Origin: Pilatotrama ljubarskyi
Taxonomy: Eukaryota; Basidiomycota; Agaricomycetes; Polyporales; Polyporaceae
DNA: 64,000 bases
Assembly (NCBI GenBank): GCA_022385805.1
Contig: MU277683.1
Span: 434,001 to 498,000, forward strand
Direction: 5' to 3'
A program made the translations under genes and the position numbers. The notes beneath the pieces were generated by a model. That model worked only from the letters and a program-made list of their open reading frames with translations. It made no database searches and had not been told where the DNA came from. Positions 34,357 through 47,461 of this stretch are shown here, one piece after another (within the stretch, counting starts at the first letter, position 1; each line of letters begins with the position of its first letter).

Positions 34357-34882
34357 GTGGACGACGTGAAGTCTGAAGAGGATGCCAGAAGTCAATCTGT
34401 TGTATTCGTATCAGGACTTGGACGGTCAGATTGTAATTGCTAGATAGAAGTCACGAGCAAAGATGTAACAGACAAGACCTGGTCGATTGCAGCCCAGCGA
34501 TGGCGTCTGAGAAGGAGGGTAGGTGCTGCATTACTGTAGTCGAGTGAGAAACTGGCACTCGGCACTGGGAGCAGCTGCGTTGAAGCTGGCAAGAGCTGGA
34601 AATTGAATCGGGAAGGATAAGCGCCGGAGGGGAAACGCGGCGGGCACGTGAACGCAACCGCGTCCTGTGGTCGAGTGTCAGTGTCGCTCACCTTGCTCTA
34701 AACTCCCTCGCGATACGCATACGCCCCCTCCCACCTCTCATCCTCTTCCCACTCTGCTGTACTTGTAGCCATCTTACTCGTCTTGCTTTGCCTTCACGAA
34801 GTCTGCCACTCCTTCAGCGTCGACTCAGACAAGCCTTGACCTCGGCGGGCTCAGCCTCTTTCTCATTATCTCGGTATACCCA
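34357..34882. promoter_or_regulatory. PGK 3' flank and Rho GTPase promoter
   Basis: This 526 bp gap has no gene. The right part (about 34705-34800) is strongly pyrimidine-rich (CCCCCTCCCACCTCTC and similar), a usual feature just upstream of basidiomycete start sites. Confidence 0.45.
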
Positions 34883-35725
34883 ATGGCCACCCCTTACAAC
34901 CCTGGCGAATCCTCGGGACCTCCGCGCAGACCAGATGTCAAGCGGAAACTCGTAGTCGTGGGCGATGGTGCGCGTTTTCCCCTGATCTTGTCTATTCACT
35001 ATATCGACTGTGCCGCTCCCAGGTGGCTGCGGAAAGACGTGTCTCCTCATTGTCTACGCGGAGAATCGCTTCCCCGAGGTGCGTCTCGGATAGCGCAGCC
35101 CGTCTTAGGACGGCGCGGTGGCCTGAAGCTGACGCGGCGCGCGACTAAGGCGTACATTCCGACCGTGTTCGAGAACTACGTGACGCTCGTCAACTTTGAT
35201 GGCAAGCTCGTAGAGCTGGCGCTATGGGATACGGCAGGGCAGGAGGAGTATGATCGTCTCCGACCGCTCAGCTACCCCGAAAGCGATGTGATCCTGATCG
35301 TGTTCTCCGTCGACTTCCCCGTCTCGCTTGCGAACGTCCAGGACAAGGTATGTGCACTTTATACGACCTGAATCTCCTTCTCTATACTTTTTTTCCTCCA
35401 TCCTGTTTACGCTGAATCGCGTCGCGTGTCACAGTGGTATCCGGAAGTTGCACACTTCTGCGAAGGCGTACCCTTGATCCTGGTTGCGACAAAGACGGAC
35501 CTCCGAAGAGATGAGCAGACGCGACGCATGCTCAGCGCCCAGGGCCAGGTGCCGGTGACGACCGAGCAGGGGGCGATGGTGGCGCGGGAAATCGGGGCAA
35601 AGTACATCGAGTGCTCGGCGAAGACGGGCGACAACGTGCGGGAGGTATTCAACCTCGCGTTGAAGGAGAGCATGCGGGGAAAGTGGGGTAAGATGGTGAA
35701 GCAGCGACGATGCGTCGTTACATGA
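34883..35725 (+). CDS. Rho-family small GTPase (Rho1/Rho2-like)
   Basis: This is a membrane-anchored GTP switch of the Rho class. Spliced reading gives [20 protein letters not shown] (P-loop GDGGCGKT), [10 protein letters not shown] (switch I, Rho type with FENYV), [20 protein letters not shown] (switch II), [14 protein letters not shown], a Rho insert region and [15 protein letters not shown]. It ends KQRRCVVT, a CaaX prenylation box preceded by basic residues. The start [18 protein letters not shown] carries a short N-terminal extension. Introns lie after DG, after NRFPE and after QDK. In fungi such proteins control cell-wall synthesis and actin. The exact ortholog (Rho1, Rho2 or other) is not settled; Rac and Cdc42 are excluded by the effector region. 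Confidence 0.9.
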
Positions 35726-35968
35726 TAACGGCTTGGTGGGATAGAGAACGAAGGAGAGTATTCCAGGCGGGGGGCGTCTTCATCCGCGGACAATGTTTGC
35801 GGCGCACGCCCATCGACCACAGAGCGCACCGCACTCAAGCGCGCCGATACAAAGGACACAACGACCGTCATGCTCGACATCTGGACTTTGGTTCTGCACT
35901 ATATCAGCACTCACAGTAGACCTGTCCGCTGCCATACTGTACTGACACATTTCCTGCTTTGATTGTTA

Positions 35969-36691
35969 TCAATCCGTTTTCGTGGACAGCTTTCTGGAGA
36001 GTTTACGGGCAGTCCTGAACGAGGCGTGGAGGAGATAGAAGAACATGGCAATCATGACTGTGGCTGTTCCAATGTCTACCCAGGCCAAGTCGTCCAGCAC
36101 GCCCACTGGAATTACAACATTGAAAGGGCCATCAGTAGATGTGTCTGGGATGATGGACATATGGAACGAAGGCCATCCATCGAGCGATACATATGGGCGC
36201 AATACTGGCGGCACTTCTCCATGAGCTGGCATCAATGTTGAGGATGAGCTTCACAGTTTGAGAGTTGCACAATGCTCACCATCCGCATTCGAAGCCAAGA
36301 AACCGAGAGGCCTTTTTACGACGATATGGTGGTAGGCACCGTCCGCGTCAACGTCAGCAACTGGCCTGCCGTAGCGTGCATGCAAGGGAACATCGAAAGT
36401 GATATTTGCTGGGACGTGGACAAGCCGGGACGTGTCAGCCGTCACGAGGAGCACTGAGCCACCAGGATCTACGGCCGAGACGGGTTTCTCGAGGTCTGTC
36501 GTGCCCCAGAGGATAGAGGAGTAGCCCGGCCGCTGGGCGAGCTCGTACTGGTCTGCATAGATGTGCGGATCGAGGTCGAAAAGTATGTGCAGCGTTTGAG
36601 TGTCAAGGACGAGCGAGTCGGCGACGGTGACGGTTGTAGAGAGCGTGAAATGAAAGCCTGCGCCTGAGATGCTGGAGGAGAGTGTGGCCAT
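35969..36691 (-). CDS. PIGX: PIG-X/Pbn1-family protein, GPI mannosyltransferase accessory subunit
   Basis: PIG-X (Pbn1 in yeast) is an ER membrane protein that stabilises the first GPI mannosyltransferase. The two-exon gene encodes about 220 aa. The N-terminal lumenal part has SSISGAGFHFTLSTTVTVAD and ILFDLDPHIYADQYEL; the family signature region follows: VHVPANITFDVPLHARYGRP. A 52-nt intron joins NAD to AHGEVPPVLRPYVSL. The C-terminus has VVIPVGVLDDLAWVDIGTAT and a single membrane span (TVMIAMFFYLL), with a short basic tail. It shares a very short (147 bp) divergent promoter with the PFK2/FBPase2 gene and converges on the Rho gene. Confidence 0.8.
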
Positions 36692-36838
36692 GGTCAGACA
36701 CAGTGAGGGAGCGGAAGCAAAACGCGCTGCTCCGTTCCGGGCACGCGTCCGACTCGATCAGCCAGGCCAAGCCAAGCCCCGCTCGGATTCGGAACGCTCT
36801 CGCCACCTCCATCCTCCTCCTCACCACCATCCAACACC
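36692..36838. promoter_or_regulatory. Very short divergent promoter, PIG-X / PFK2-FBPase2
   Basis: Only 147 bp lie between the two start codons. The end next to PFK2/FBPase2 reads CACCATCCAACACCATG, a favourable start context. No TATA box is visible. Confidence 0.45.
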
Positions 36839-39113
<2,275 letters not shown>

Positions 39114-39480
39114 GCGGGCCGTGGGTCTCTGCAGGAGTGGCAACGAGGAAAGGAGGAGACAACAGCATGCATTATTGTACTACGTATACACTGTAAAGGT
39201 GCGCACGGGCGCGGCGAATAAAGGAATGTATCAGTAGGCTGTACAACTCTAGCTAGCTATCCAACGCAAGTCGACACGAGGGAGCGGCGTCCGCACCGGG
39301 CCATCCCAGCGGCCCTCTATCTGGCGCGCGTCTGGAGACATGTATTCACGTCTGGCAGGTTTTACCTCTCGGGCGCCGTTATGACGCCTATTACAGTGAG
39401 GATGGGCGCGTGTACCCTGTTCCAGGCCTGTCCAGTGCCTGTCGATGGGCCCAAAGGTGGGAGCGCGAGGGAGAACAAGG
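39114..39480. other. Convergent 3' region, PFK2/FBPase2 and GT8 genes
   Basis: This 367 bp segment lies between two stop codons that face each other. No gene, hairpin terminator or repeat was recognised. Confidence 0.45.
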
Positions 39481-41158
39481 CTACGCGCCGACCTCGACCT
39501 TTCCGGCGCGCGAGAGCGCGAAGAGCTCGTCCGCGAACTTGACGTCGTAAAGGGTCTGGATGGTGAGGGTCGCATTGGACTCGGGCTGGTTGAGCCAGAG
39601 CCACTTGTAGCCGACGTGGTAGCGGACGGCGGGGAGCCAGCGCTGGGCGAGGCCGCTGTCGGGGTCGGACCAGCCCGGCCAGTCGTAGTAGCGGTCGACG
39701 CCGTCGAGGCAGTTGCTGCAAAGCAGAGGTCAGCGAGAGGAATGCGTCGGATGGAATGAGGAGGACCCACAAGTGCAGCATCTTGGGGAGGACGGCGCGG
39801 CCCCGCTCGGGAGTGTCGTGGGTGTGGACCTGGACGTAGGTCTCGTGGGCCTCGTCCACGTCGTCGTCGCCGAGGCCCTTGAGGTACATGTCCATGAGGC
39901 AGCTGGAGACCTCCCAGTCGTAGGAGAGGTGCTCGAAGATGTCGGGGCGGTGGCTGACGATGGCCCACCAGTAGCCCTGGTCGCCGAGCTTGACGCCGTC
40001 GTAGCGGACGCGACCGGCGGGGTCGCCGTCGACGGGGACGGGGCGGCCGAACATGGCCTCGAAGGCGGGCGGGGCGAGGGCGGGGACGCGGGCGGCGTGG
40101 GGGTCGCCGCGGTAGAAGGAGGAGTCCATGAGGCGGAGGGCGCGGAGGCGGGCGAGGTCGAGGAGCATGATGCAGGAGCAGATGCGGTTCGCGTCGTGCC
40201 ACTGAGGGGCGGACTGGTCCGGGTGGGAGGGCATGGAGATGGCGGTGCCGGGCTGGAGGGCGCGGAAGTGGGCCCAGAGCTGGGTGGGGTCGGAGATGAA
40301 GAAGGCGTCGGTGTCGACGAAGATGGCGCGGTGGACGGAGTCGGGGAGGATCTCGTGGATGAAGAGTTTCATGAGACCGGCTGGGGAGCGGGGGCCGGTG
40401 AGTGTGCGCATTCGCGGGACGGGAGGAAAGGACGTACGGACGCCGGCGGAGTGGTCTGTGCTGATAGCGCCTTCGCGGTCTATCCGCGCGCGCATGCTTT
40501 CGAGGGGAAGGCGGTAGAAGCGGACGAGGACGTGATGCTGAGGGTGCTTGAGGAGGTTGAGGCGTTTCTGGAGGTACTCTTGTGCGCTCTGGTCGCAGAT
40601 GATGTGAAACTCGAGGGGGCTCGAGCTGTATAGGATGATGGACTGCAGAGATGGTGTCAGTGAATGGACTCGAGATCGCGCTGAGCGGGTGCGAGGGGTG
40701 TGTCCGTGCGCAGAGGAATGGCAGCGGGCGAGACATACCTTGATGAGAATGGCGCCCTCGGCGGCCGAGTTTTCAGAGAACATGATGAGGGCGAAGGTGA
40801 CTGGGTCCGGGGGCGGCGGGAGCTCCTGTAGACGAGCATTGGAGGGCTCAGAATCTGGTGCTGCAGTTGTAGGCTGTGCGGGTGGACGGTGCGCGTGGGG
40901 TATATGAGGAGGTGGGTCTGCGAAGGAGGGACGATAGGATATGTGATAGTCAGCGAGCGGCGAGGGAACCTCGGGGTCGTGCGCGGAGGAGTAGGCGGCG
41001 TGTGGGAAGTAGTGGAAGGAGAGGAGAGAGAGGGCGAAGAGGAGAGTGGTGGCGAGAAAGGCGAGCTGGCGGAAGTGGAGAGGACTGCGGCGGAGGACGT
41101 TGACGCGAGAGCGCCATGGGGCCGCGTCTGAGTAGGGGGGGAAGTAGGCTGTGGACAT
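39481..41158 (-). CDS. GT8-family glycosyltransferase, type II Golgi membrane protein
   Basis: This is a predicted retaining glycosyltransferase of family GT8 (a glucoside xylosyltransferase-like shape). A short cytosolic N-terminus is followed by one membrane anchor at about residues 31-51 (QLAFLATTLLFALSLLSF) and a Pro-rich stem. The catalytic domain begins VTFALIMFSENSAAEGAILI. It continues with LEFHIICDQSAQEYLQKRL, LMKLFIHEILPDSVHRAIFV directly followed by DTDAFF (the metal-binding DXD), CSCIMLLDLARLRAL, KLGDQGYWWAIV and DWEVSSCLMDMYLKGLGDDD. The last exon, after an intron near 39725-39774, starts NCLDGVDRYYDWPGW and ends SRAGKVEVGA. The start at 41158 is the ATG; the open frame upstream begins only with GTG. 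The acceptor sugar is unknown. Confidence 0.82.
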
Positions 41159-41398
41159 TGCAGACACAGACGAAGGACACGACAGCGCATGTATCTTATA
41201 ACGAAACAGCAGACATCAATATTCAATCGCAAGTACACGCCACAGACGCCCACGCCGATCCCGCGACGGGTCTTCTCAGAGTCTCAGCGCTCAGCCACAG
41301 CGCTCCGAGTCTCTCTCGTCCACCGCTTACTCTGTCGTCTTCACGCGTCTTGTTGCGTCCGCTGGCCCGTGCTGCTGGGTGCAGAGCAATGTCGGAGG

Positions 41399-43239
41399 GT
41401 GCGTTGGTGCCGTCGCAACCGCTGCCATCACCGACCGCTTATCGTCCAGGCTCCGCACGCAAACGCTCTCGCGAGTCTCACCACCAGCTCTCGCCAGAGC
41501 CCGGTCCTTCACGTAAAGCGCAGAAACGTACGCATGGTCCCGCCCTGCCCCTGTCCCTCCCCTCACCCGTCCATCCAGTATTTCCCATTTTCGACAAGCC
41601 GGGTTCAGACTCCTCAGCCTTCCGCTGGCTCTCTCCCCCTCTCGGCCCAACGCGATCTTGTCTCCACGCTCTCAACCGCGACCCAAAGCCGTCCCCCAGG
41701 GTCGCCGCCTTCGACCTCGACGGCTGCCTCATCCAGTCCTCCTTCCCCAAGAAGGGCGCACCGCCAAAGTTCGACTGGTGGCGTCCAGTAGTACCAAAGA
41801 AGCTCAAGCAAGTACACGAACAGGGGTACTATCCTCCCGCCTGACTGCCCTCCCTCCGCTCACTCCTGTCCGTGTCCTCGTCAGCTATGCTATCGTTATC
41901 ATCACCAACCAGGCCCTCCGCACCCAGGCACTCATCAACGACTGGAAAAAGAAAATCCCTCTCATCGCCCATGCAGTACGTCTGTCCAGCCGCGCGCTAC
42001 CCCCACCGCCGTGCCTGACCGCCCCCGCCCATCCTGACGTCTTGACAGCTTTCCGACGTCCCCTTCCGCCTCTTCGCCGCAACGGAAAAGGACGGCTACC
42101 GCAAGCCCATCCCCGGCATGTGGTACGAACTAGAGCGCATCTTCGCCCACCACAACGTCAACATAGGTTTGATCGCGTCGTCCTCTCCTATCGAAAGACT
42201 ACGCCTAACGGACGTCTCGAAACAAACAGACGTGTCCGCGTCCTTCTTTGTCGGAGATGCAGCAGGCCGTCCCAACGACCACTCGTCCACCGACCGGAAG
42301 CTCGCGCTCAACATCGGAATTCCCTTCTACACCCCGGAGGTAGGCCGTCCCTCGCCGCGTCCGACGCCTCTCATCCGGCCTCACAGGAGTACTTCCTCGG
42401 CCTCCCCAAAGCACCGTACACCCTCCCCGGGTTTCACGTCTCGTCCCTTCCCGCAGACCGTGCGCCCTCTTCTCCCGCGTACTGAGAACGTGCGACTGAC
42501 GAAATTATCCCGTGTCAGTGCCCCCTATAGAACCCGCAGAACCCCCGCTGCTTCCGGCGCCTTCTGCCCCAGAAGTCGTCCTCTTCGTGGGCTACCCCGC
42601 GCTCGGAAAGTCGTCCTTCTTTCGCACCCACTTTGCGCCGGCGGGGTACGTGCATGTGAACCAGGACACGCTCAAGACGCGCGCCAAGTGCGTCAAGGCC
42701 ACCGAGCAGGCGCTCAAGGACGGCCAGAGCGTCGTCGTGGGTGCGTGGGCCTGTCATCCCACATGCGAGAGTCGTTTCAATGGGCGCTGCAGATAACACG
42801 AATCGCGACAAAGCGACGCGTCAGTACTACGTGAACATCGCAAAGAAGTACAAGGCATCCGTGAGGTAGTCGGCGGCTCTCACGGATGTCGATCCGCTTG
42901 CTCACTGCAGCTTGGCTTCGCAGGTGCATACATTTCGCCGGCTCGCTCGAGCTTGCCTGGCACAACAACCTATACCGCGCATACAACCTACCGCCCGAGC
43001 TAGCCGCCTCCGAGGTGAGCCTTCGCTTGTGTTTCCGCCGGCAAGACGTCGACTTACCGCGCGCTCAGCCAAAACGCGATCTCGTGCCCTACAGCGCGTT
43101 TACGGGCTTCCGCGCCGACTTCGAGGAGCCCACCGTGGACGAGGGCTTCGCGGAGGTGCGCAAGGTCAACTTTGTGTTTGAGGGCGACGAGGAGGCGCGT
43201 CGGCGCTGGAGCATGTGGCTGCAGATCGACGGCAAGTAG
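41399..43239 (+). CDS. PNKP: Polynucleotide 5'-kinase / 3'-phosphatase (DNA repair)
   Basis: PNKP cleans DNA ends at strand breaks by removing 3' phosphate and adding 5' phosphate. The N-terminus is basic and Ser/Pro-rich with [20 protein letters not shown]; there is no clear FHA domain, as in S. pombe Pnk1. The phosphatase domain has [20 protein letters not shown] (DxDG motif), [40 protein letters not shown] and [20 protein letters not shown]. The kinase domain has [20 protein letters not shown] (Walker A GYPALGKS), [33 protein letters not shown] and [15 protein letters not shown]. It ends [10 protein letters not shown]. About seven introns are inferred. It shares a 240 bp divergent promoter with the GT8 gene. 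Confidence 0.93.
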
Positions 43240-43455
43240 GTACGTGAGTAGCGCGGCGAGGCGTCCGGACGGACGCTTTGTTACATGTATGTATTCTATG
43301 CGGATTGGTGCATGCTGCGGACACGCTCGACTTGGGGCAAACGGGCGGATCGTGGCCGCGTGAAGGTGACGATTTGTAGGGGTACAGATGCGTTTCACAG
43401 GGTCCTCGTACATCAGCGTGACTTACAGCTTACGCGCGCGGTGGTATCATCATGA

Positions 43456-44336
43456 TCATTCGTCCTCGACTTTCTTCAGTCCACTGACATCCCTCGTTCC
43501 CCTGAGAGATGGGTGCAGCGTCAGTTCCAAGTACAGAGGAGACGCAGACGGGATGGACGTACATGAGAGGCATCCCGAACACGTCTATCGCGTCGATCCG
43601 CGTCTCGTCCTCGTCTCCCTGATTCGACATGACGAAGATCTGCGCCACGCACACAGCGCGTCAGCACGCTCCGTCCTGGTCCCCAGCGCAGGCCCACTCA
43701 CATGCAAGCTGTTCACGGACTGGAACCGGACGAAGCGGAGCGGGATCTTGCGGCCCTCGCGCACGTCGTCCTCGGAGAGCTCGAGCTCCTGCACGACGCT
43801 CTTCTCGTCCTCGACGTCGTCGAATCCGAGCGACGGCTTGTTCGTCACGAGCCGGATCTTGCGCGGCCCTTGCGCCGCGTTCGCCGTCTGCAGCACGATC
43901 GAGCGGATCTTCACGCTCTGGTTGAACTGTGTGGCGGGTGGGCGCCAGGCAGACAGGTGGCGCGGACAATGTGGGAGGTGCACCACGTATGAGACGATAG
44001 GGCAAGGGAGGTGTGAGTGAGAGTATGCGGGCGGATGGGTGTGAGGGGGGGGGGGGACGTACGGGGAGGGTGAGGAGGAGCTGTTCGTCTGCGTCGCTCA
44101 GGACGTATGCGCTGCCCGTGTTCCTCTTCTTGTCCGCGACTATGGACTTTAGCGTGTGCTCTTGCGACTCGTTGAGGCACGTCAGCTGCGAGAGGTCGAG
44201 GTACTCGAGCAGCGAGACCTGCGGGACGCGATCGCGTGTCAGTCAGTGGTCAGTACTCCGGTAGTGCGCCACTGCGCTCGTAGATCTCGAGTTCACGGCG
44301 ATCGGACGCGATGTGGGCTCACTTCTGCTTCGGCCA
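43456..44336 (-). CDS. PITH-domain protein (TXNL1 C-terminal-like, no thioredoxin domain)
   Basis: The PITH domain is the proteasome-interacting module of thioredoxin-like protein 1, and stand-alone PITH proteins are widespread in eukaryotes. A tiny first exon, MAEAE, joins VSLLEYLDLSQLTCLNESQE, then HTLKSIVADKKRNTGSAYVL and SDADEQLLLTLP. Next come FNQSVKIRSIVLQTANAAQG, RKIRLVTNKPSLGFDDVEDE, GRKIPLRFVRFQSVNSLH and IFVMSNQGDEDETRIDAIDV. It ends GLKKVEDE. No CxxC thioredoxin motif is present, so a role at the proteasome is inferred from the domain alone. A G-run at about 44047-44056 lies in an intron. Confidence 0.9.
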
Positions 44337-44612
44337 TTGCTACGACTTTTGCTGAGGTTGGCGTGGACGAGGTTTGCGGACGCGTCTGCGGACGGAGGAG
44401 AGTCGAAGGAAGCTCGGATTAAGAGTTTGTACAGGGTAGTACGTATGTCGTAATGCCAGACTCGGGAGATTAGATAAGATCGAGACGACCGCCACCGCAG
44501 AAACAGAGAGCACACCACAACCACCCCCGTAAAATCATACCCGCCAAAAGAACAAGAACCCTCCAGCCAGACCAGCGAGAACCGACGCCACACATGCGAG
44601 CGTGCGCCGCGG

Positions 44613-47140
44613 CTATACGATCACACACTCGTCTTTCGCGTCCTGACGCGTCGGTCGAGCCATGTTTGCCCGCTTGTTCCCGTTCCGCTTCATCTCGGTC
44701 AGCCGGTTCATAGCCCTCTTGTTTCCTTGTGCTACAATAGAAGATGCCGAGTGAGCATCGTCAAACTCGACGGCCACTACGGAGATGAGAGGGACCGACC
44801 TGCCGCGCGCATATACCACCGCTTCGCGAACTCGATGTCCTGCTTCACGCCGATGCCGACTTCCGCGTAGTATCCGACCGCGTACTCGGCCTTGCTCAGA
44901 CCCTTGTTCGCGGCCCTCCTCGCCCACAGGTACGCCTCCGAGTCGCTCTGCTTCAGTACGCCCTCGCTGCCTGTCAGATACCACCCGCTCAGCGCCAGCT
45001 CCGCCTCAGCATGGCCCTTCTCCGCGGCTTTCGTGTACCAAGCTATCGACCGCCGAGGGTCGACTGGGCAAGTGAGGGTGCCGTACTCGTAGCACTGCCC
45101 GAGCTTGAACTGCGAATGCGTGTAACCAAGATGTGCGGCGCGCGTGTACAGCTCTTTCGCGTAGGCCGGGTCGTGCGGGACCACACCGTTGTTCGGGTTC
45201 TCGTACAGCATCGCCAGCTCGTGCAGCGCGTGCGGGTTCTCCTCGTCGGCTTGCTCTGCCGCGCGTCGCAGCCACCCTATCGCCTCCCGCGGATTAGGTT
45301 GCTGCTTGAGGAGCCCTCGCAGCAGGATAACGCCGAGCTTATACATCGCCGCGGTGTCGCCGAGCGAAGCGGCTTTACGGTAGAATGCGGCTGCGCGTTG
45401 TGGGTCCGCCTTCGTGCCCGCGCCGATCTCGTTGCACACGGCGACGCGGTAGCATGCCGCTGGGTGGTTCTGCTTCGCGGCTTGCAGATAGAGGTGGTAC
45501 GCGCGCTCGTGGTCGACCTGGAGCCCGAGCGTGCCGGTCCCGTGGCAGTTCGCGAGGAAGAACTGCGCTTCGTCGTACGGCTGTCCCTGGGTTGCCAGTC
45601 TCCGAATGACCTTGAGCGACTCCGCGATGAGAGAGTCACGGTATTTGCGGAGTCCGCGCTGCTCTTTCGCGTCCTGACCGATCTTCTTCGCGGCATCGAT
45701 GAGATACTTTGCGTACTGGAAGTGCGCCTCCGGATCGGGATCGTCCTTGATGCGCTGACGGTACTGGTCGATGTATTCCTTCGTATAGGGCGGCGCGCTG
45801 AGGTCGATGGCCTTTGTCTTTTGCGTACGCGGGGTGACAGATGCCGTTGTCTCTGATCGCTGCAAGCGTGGTCGGTTCATCTCAAAGTCCGGCTCTTCCG
45901 GCGGGGGAGGCGGAGGACCAAACGAAGAGGCGTTGGAGGGCCCTCTGGCCAAGCTCGTTTGCGAAGCAGCAGGATATGCTCCAGGTGGGCCGGGCTGGTA
46001 GGGCCCAGGACCCAAGTAGGGCACAGACTGGCTTGCCGGAATGGGGCCGGGTCCCTGCTGATACGGAGCATATGGGGCTCCTGGAGGACCTGGAGGTGGG
46101 TAAGGCGACGCAGAAGGACCAGGGGGAGGGAATGTATGTGACGGGCCAGGAGGAAGATGGGGTGTGTGCGATCGAGGTGGAGGGTAGGCAGACGCAGATG
46201 GGCCTGGGGGATATTGCTGGTTCATCGACGGCGGTGGACCACCAGGAGGGGGCCCCATACCGAGGACGTCTGAAGCAGCCGCATACAGGTGATTGAACTC
46301 GTTGGGAGGTGGCGAGACGTTGAACTGCGGCTGAACGCCATGCCCATGCCAACTGGGGGGCGGAGGAGGGTACCCACCGTTCCCATAGCCATTCTGGACA
46401 GGGTGGAACATGGGATCGTCGTACGAGTAGAGGCTGGTACCGTCAGTCTCCGTGGAGGCATCTGGGGGCAGCGAGTCGTGACCTTCACTGTACATACTGA
46501 CGTAACCGCTGTTTCCGCTTCCTCCAGAGTGAACAGAGTTGGACCGCATGGAGTTGTCAACCCGACCGGGAGGCTGACGGCGCATCTGGTCCGGAGACAA
46601 GGGAAGACCACCGCCGATGGGCGGACCCATACGCTGAGGCGACTGCATAGAGCGCATGGACATGGACGTTCCTGCACGAGGGATAGGGTCGCCCGGAGGA
46701 GGGCCTCTTGGGGAGGGGCCGCGCTGGGCGATATGCATGTTGCCGAACTGATCTGCGACGCTGTTTGGGTCATACGGCGGGGGCAATGGAGGGACGGCGT
46801 CATGCTCTCCATACTGATCCGCGTGAATCTGGGTGTTGATAGCAGGAACTGAACGGTTTTGGTGACGCATGAGAGGTTGAGTCACTGCTCGGATGGACGA
46901 GGAGAGGGCGGTGGGAAGCGACAGTTAGGACGTTCCACCGCCTGAGACGGGACGGAGCTCACTGTTATCCTGTCCGTTGGGCGAGCCTTGCCAGTGGCCA
47001 GGGCCGTCGGCGGGGGAGGAGTGCTCTGGCTGGAGGGGAGGGCTGTTCCAGGCTTGACCGTTGGGAGGCATGCCCTGGCGACGGGACTGCCTGTTGGTGG
47101 GAGGAGGCGAAGGGTGCTGCTGGTCTTGCTGGTCGGACAT
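44613..47140 (-). CDS. SKT5: Chitin synthase activator SKT5/CHS4-like, Sel1-repeat protein with CaaX box
   Basis: Skt5/Chs4 recruits and activates chitin synthase at the plasma membrane. The long N-terminal half is Pro/Gly/Gln-rich and disordered. The C-terminal half is a run of Sel1-type repeats such as AQFFLANCHGTGTLGLQVDH, AYHLYLQAAKQNHPAACYRV, AVCNEIGAGTKADPQRAAAF, GDTAAMYKLGVILLRGLLKQ and YTHSQFKLGQCYEYG. After a last intron the protein ends NRLTEMKRNGNKRANMARPT and then KDECVIV; CVIV is a CaaX prenylation box like that of yeast Chs4. The first exon (MSDQQDQQHPSPPP, start 47140) joins in phase to NMTQPLMRHQNRS, which is why I place the start there rather than at 46870. Three exons are inferred. 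Confidence 0.9.
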
Positions 47141-47461
47141 CGCGTTCAGGAGAGGTGGTGGTCGTCACGAGCGTGCAGCCTACGCAGCGAGGCTGGGTGC
47201 GAAGACGAATGCGGGGGACGGGGGAGAGGTGGGGGAGGACGGGGACGGGGAGGAGGAGGAGGAGGAGGAGATGAGAGCTGTGGGACAGAGCGCACAGCCG
47301 GCGCTGTCCCGCGTGCATGCAATCAACGAATATCCAGACACCGCACTCGCATTTCTGCCACACCGTCCGTCGTCAATCATCGGCCTCGCAAACGAGGCAG
47401 GATACATATACGCCCAGGAGTGGGTACAGCCAATAATGATACGAGTATGTAAAGGTACCTG
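47141..47461. other. Gap between JHD1 stop and SKT5 start
   Basis: This 321 bp gap holds the SKT5 promoter and the JHD1 3' flank. A (GGA)n microsatellite-like run lies at about 47244-47271. No gene is seen. Confidence 0.45.

Noticed and set aside
39713..40633. Plus-strand open frame of about 300 codons
   Set aside because: It is an antisense shadow of the GT8 gene, low in complexity (Val/Gly/Glu/Asp), caused by GC-rich third positions. The minus-strand frame carries the recognisable GT8 motifs.
45011..45856. Plus-strand open frame of about 280 codons
   Set aside because: It lies antisense to the Sel1-repeat exon of SKT5. The SKT5 frame has repeat motifs and a CaaX end; this one has none.
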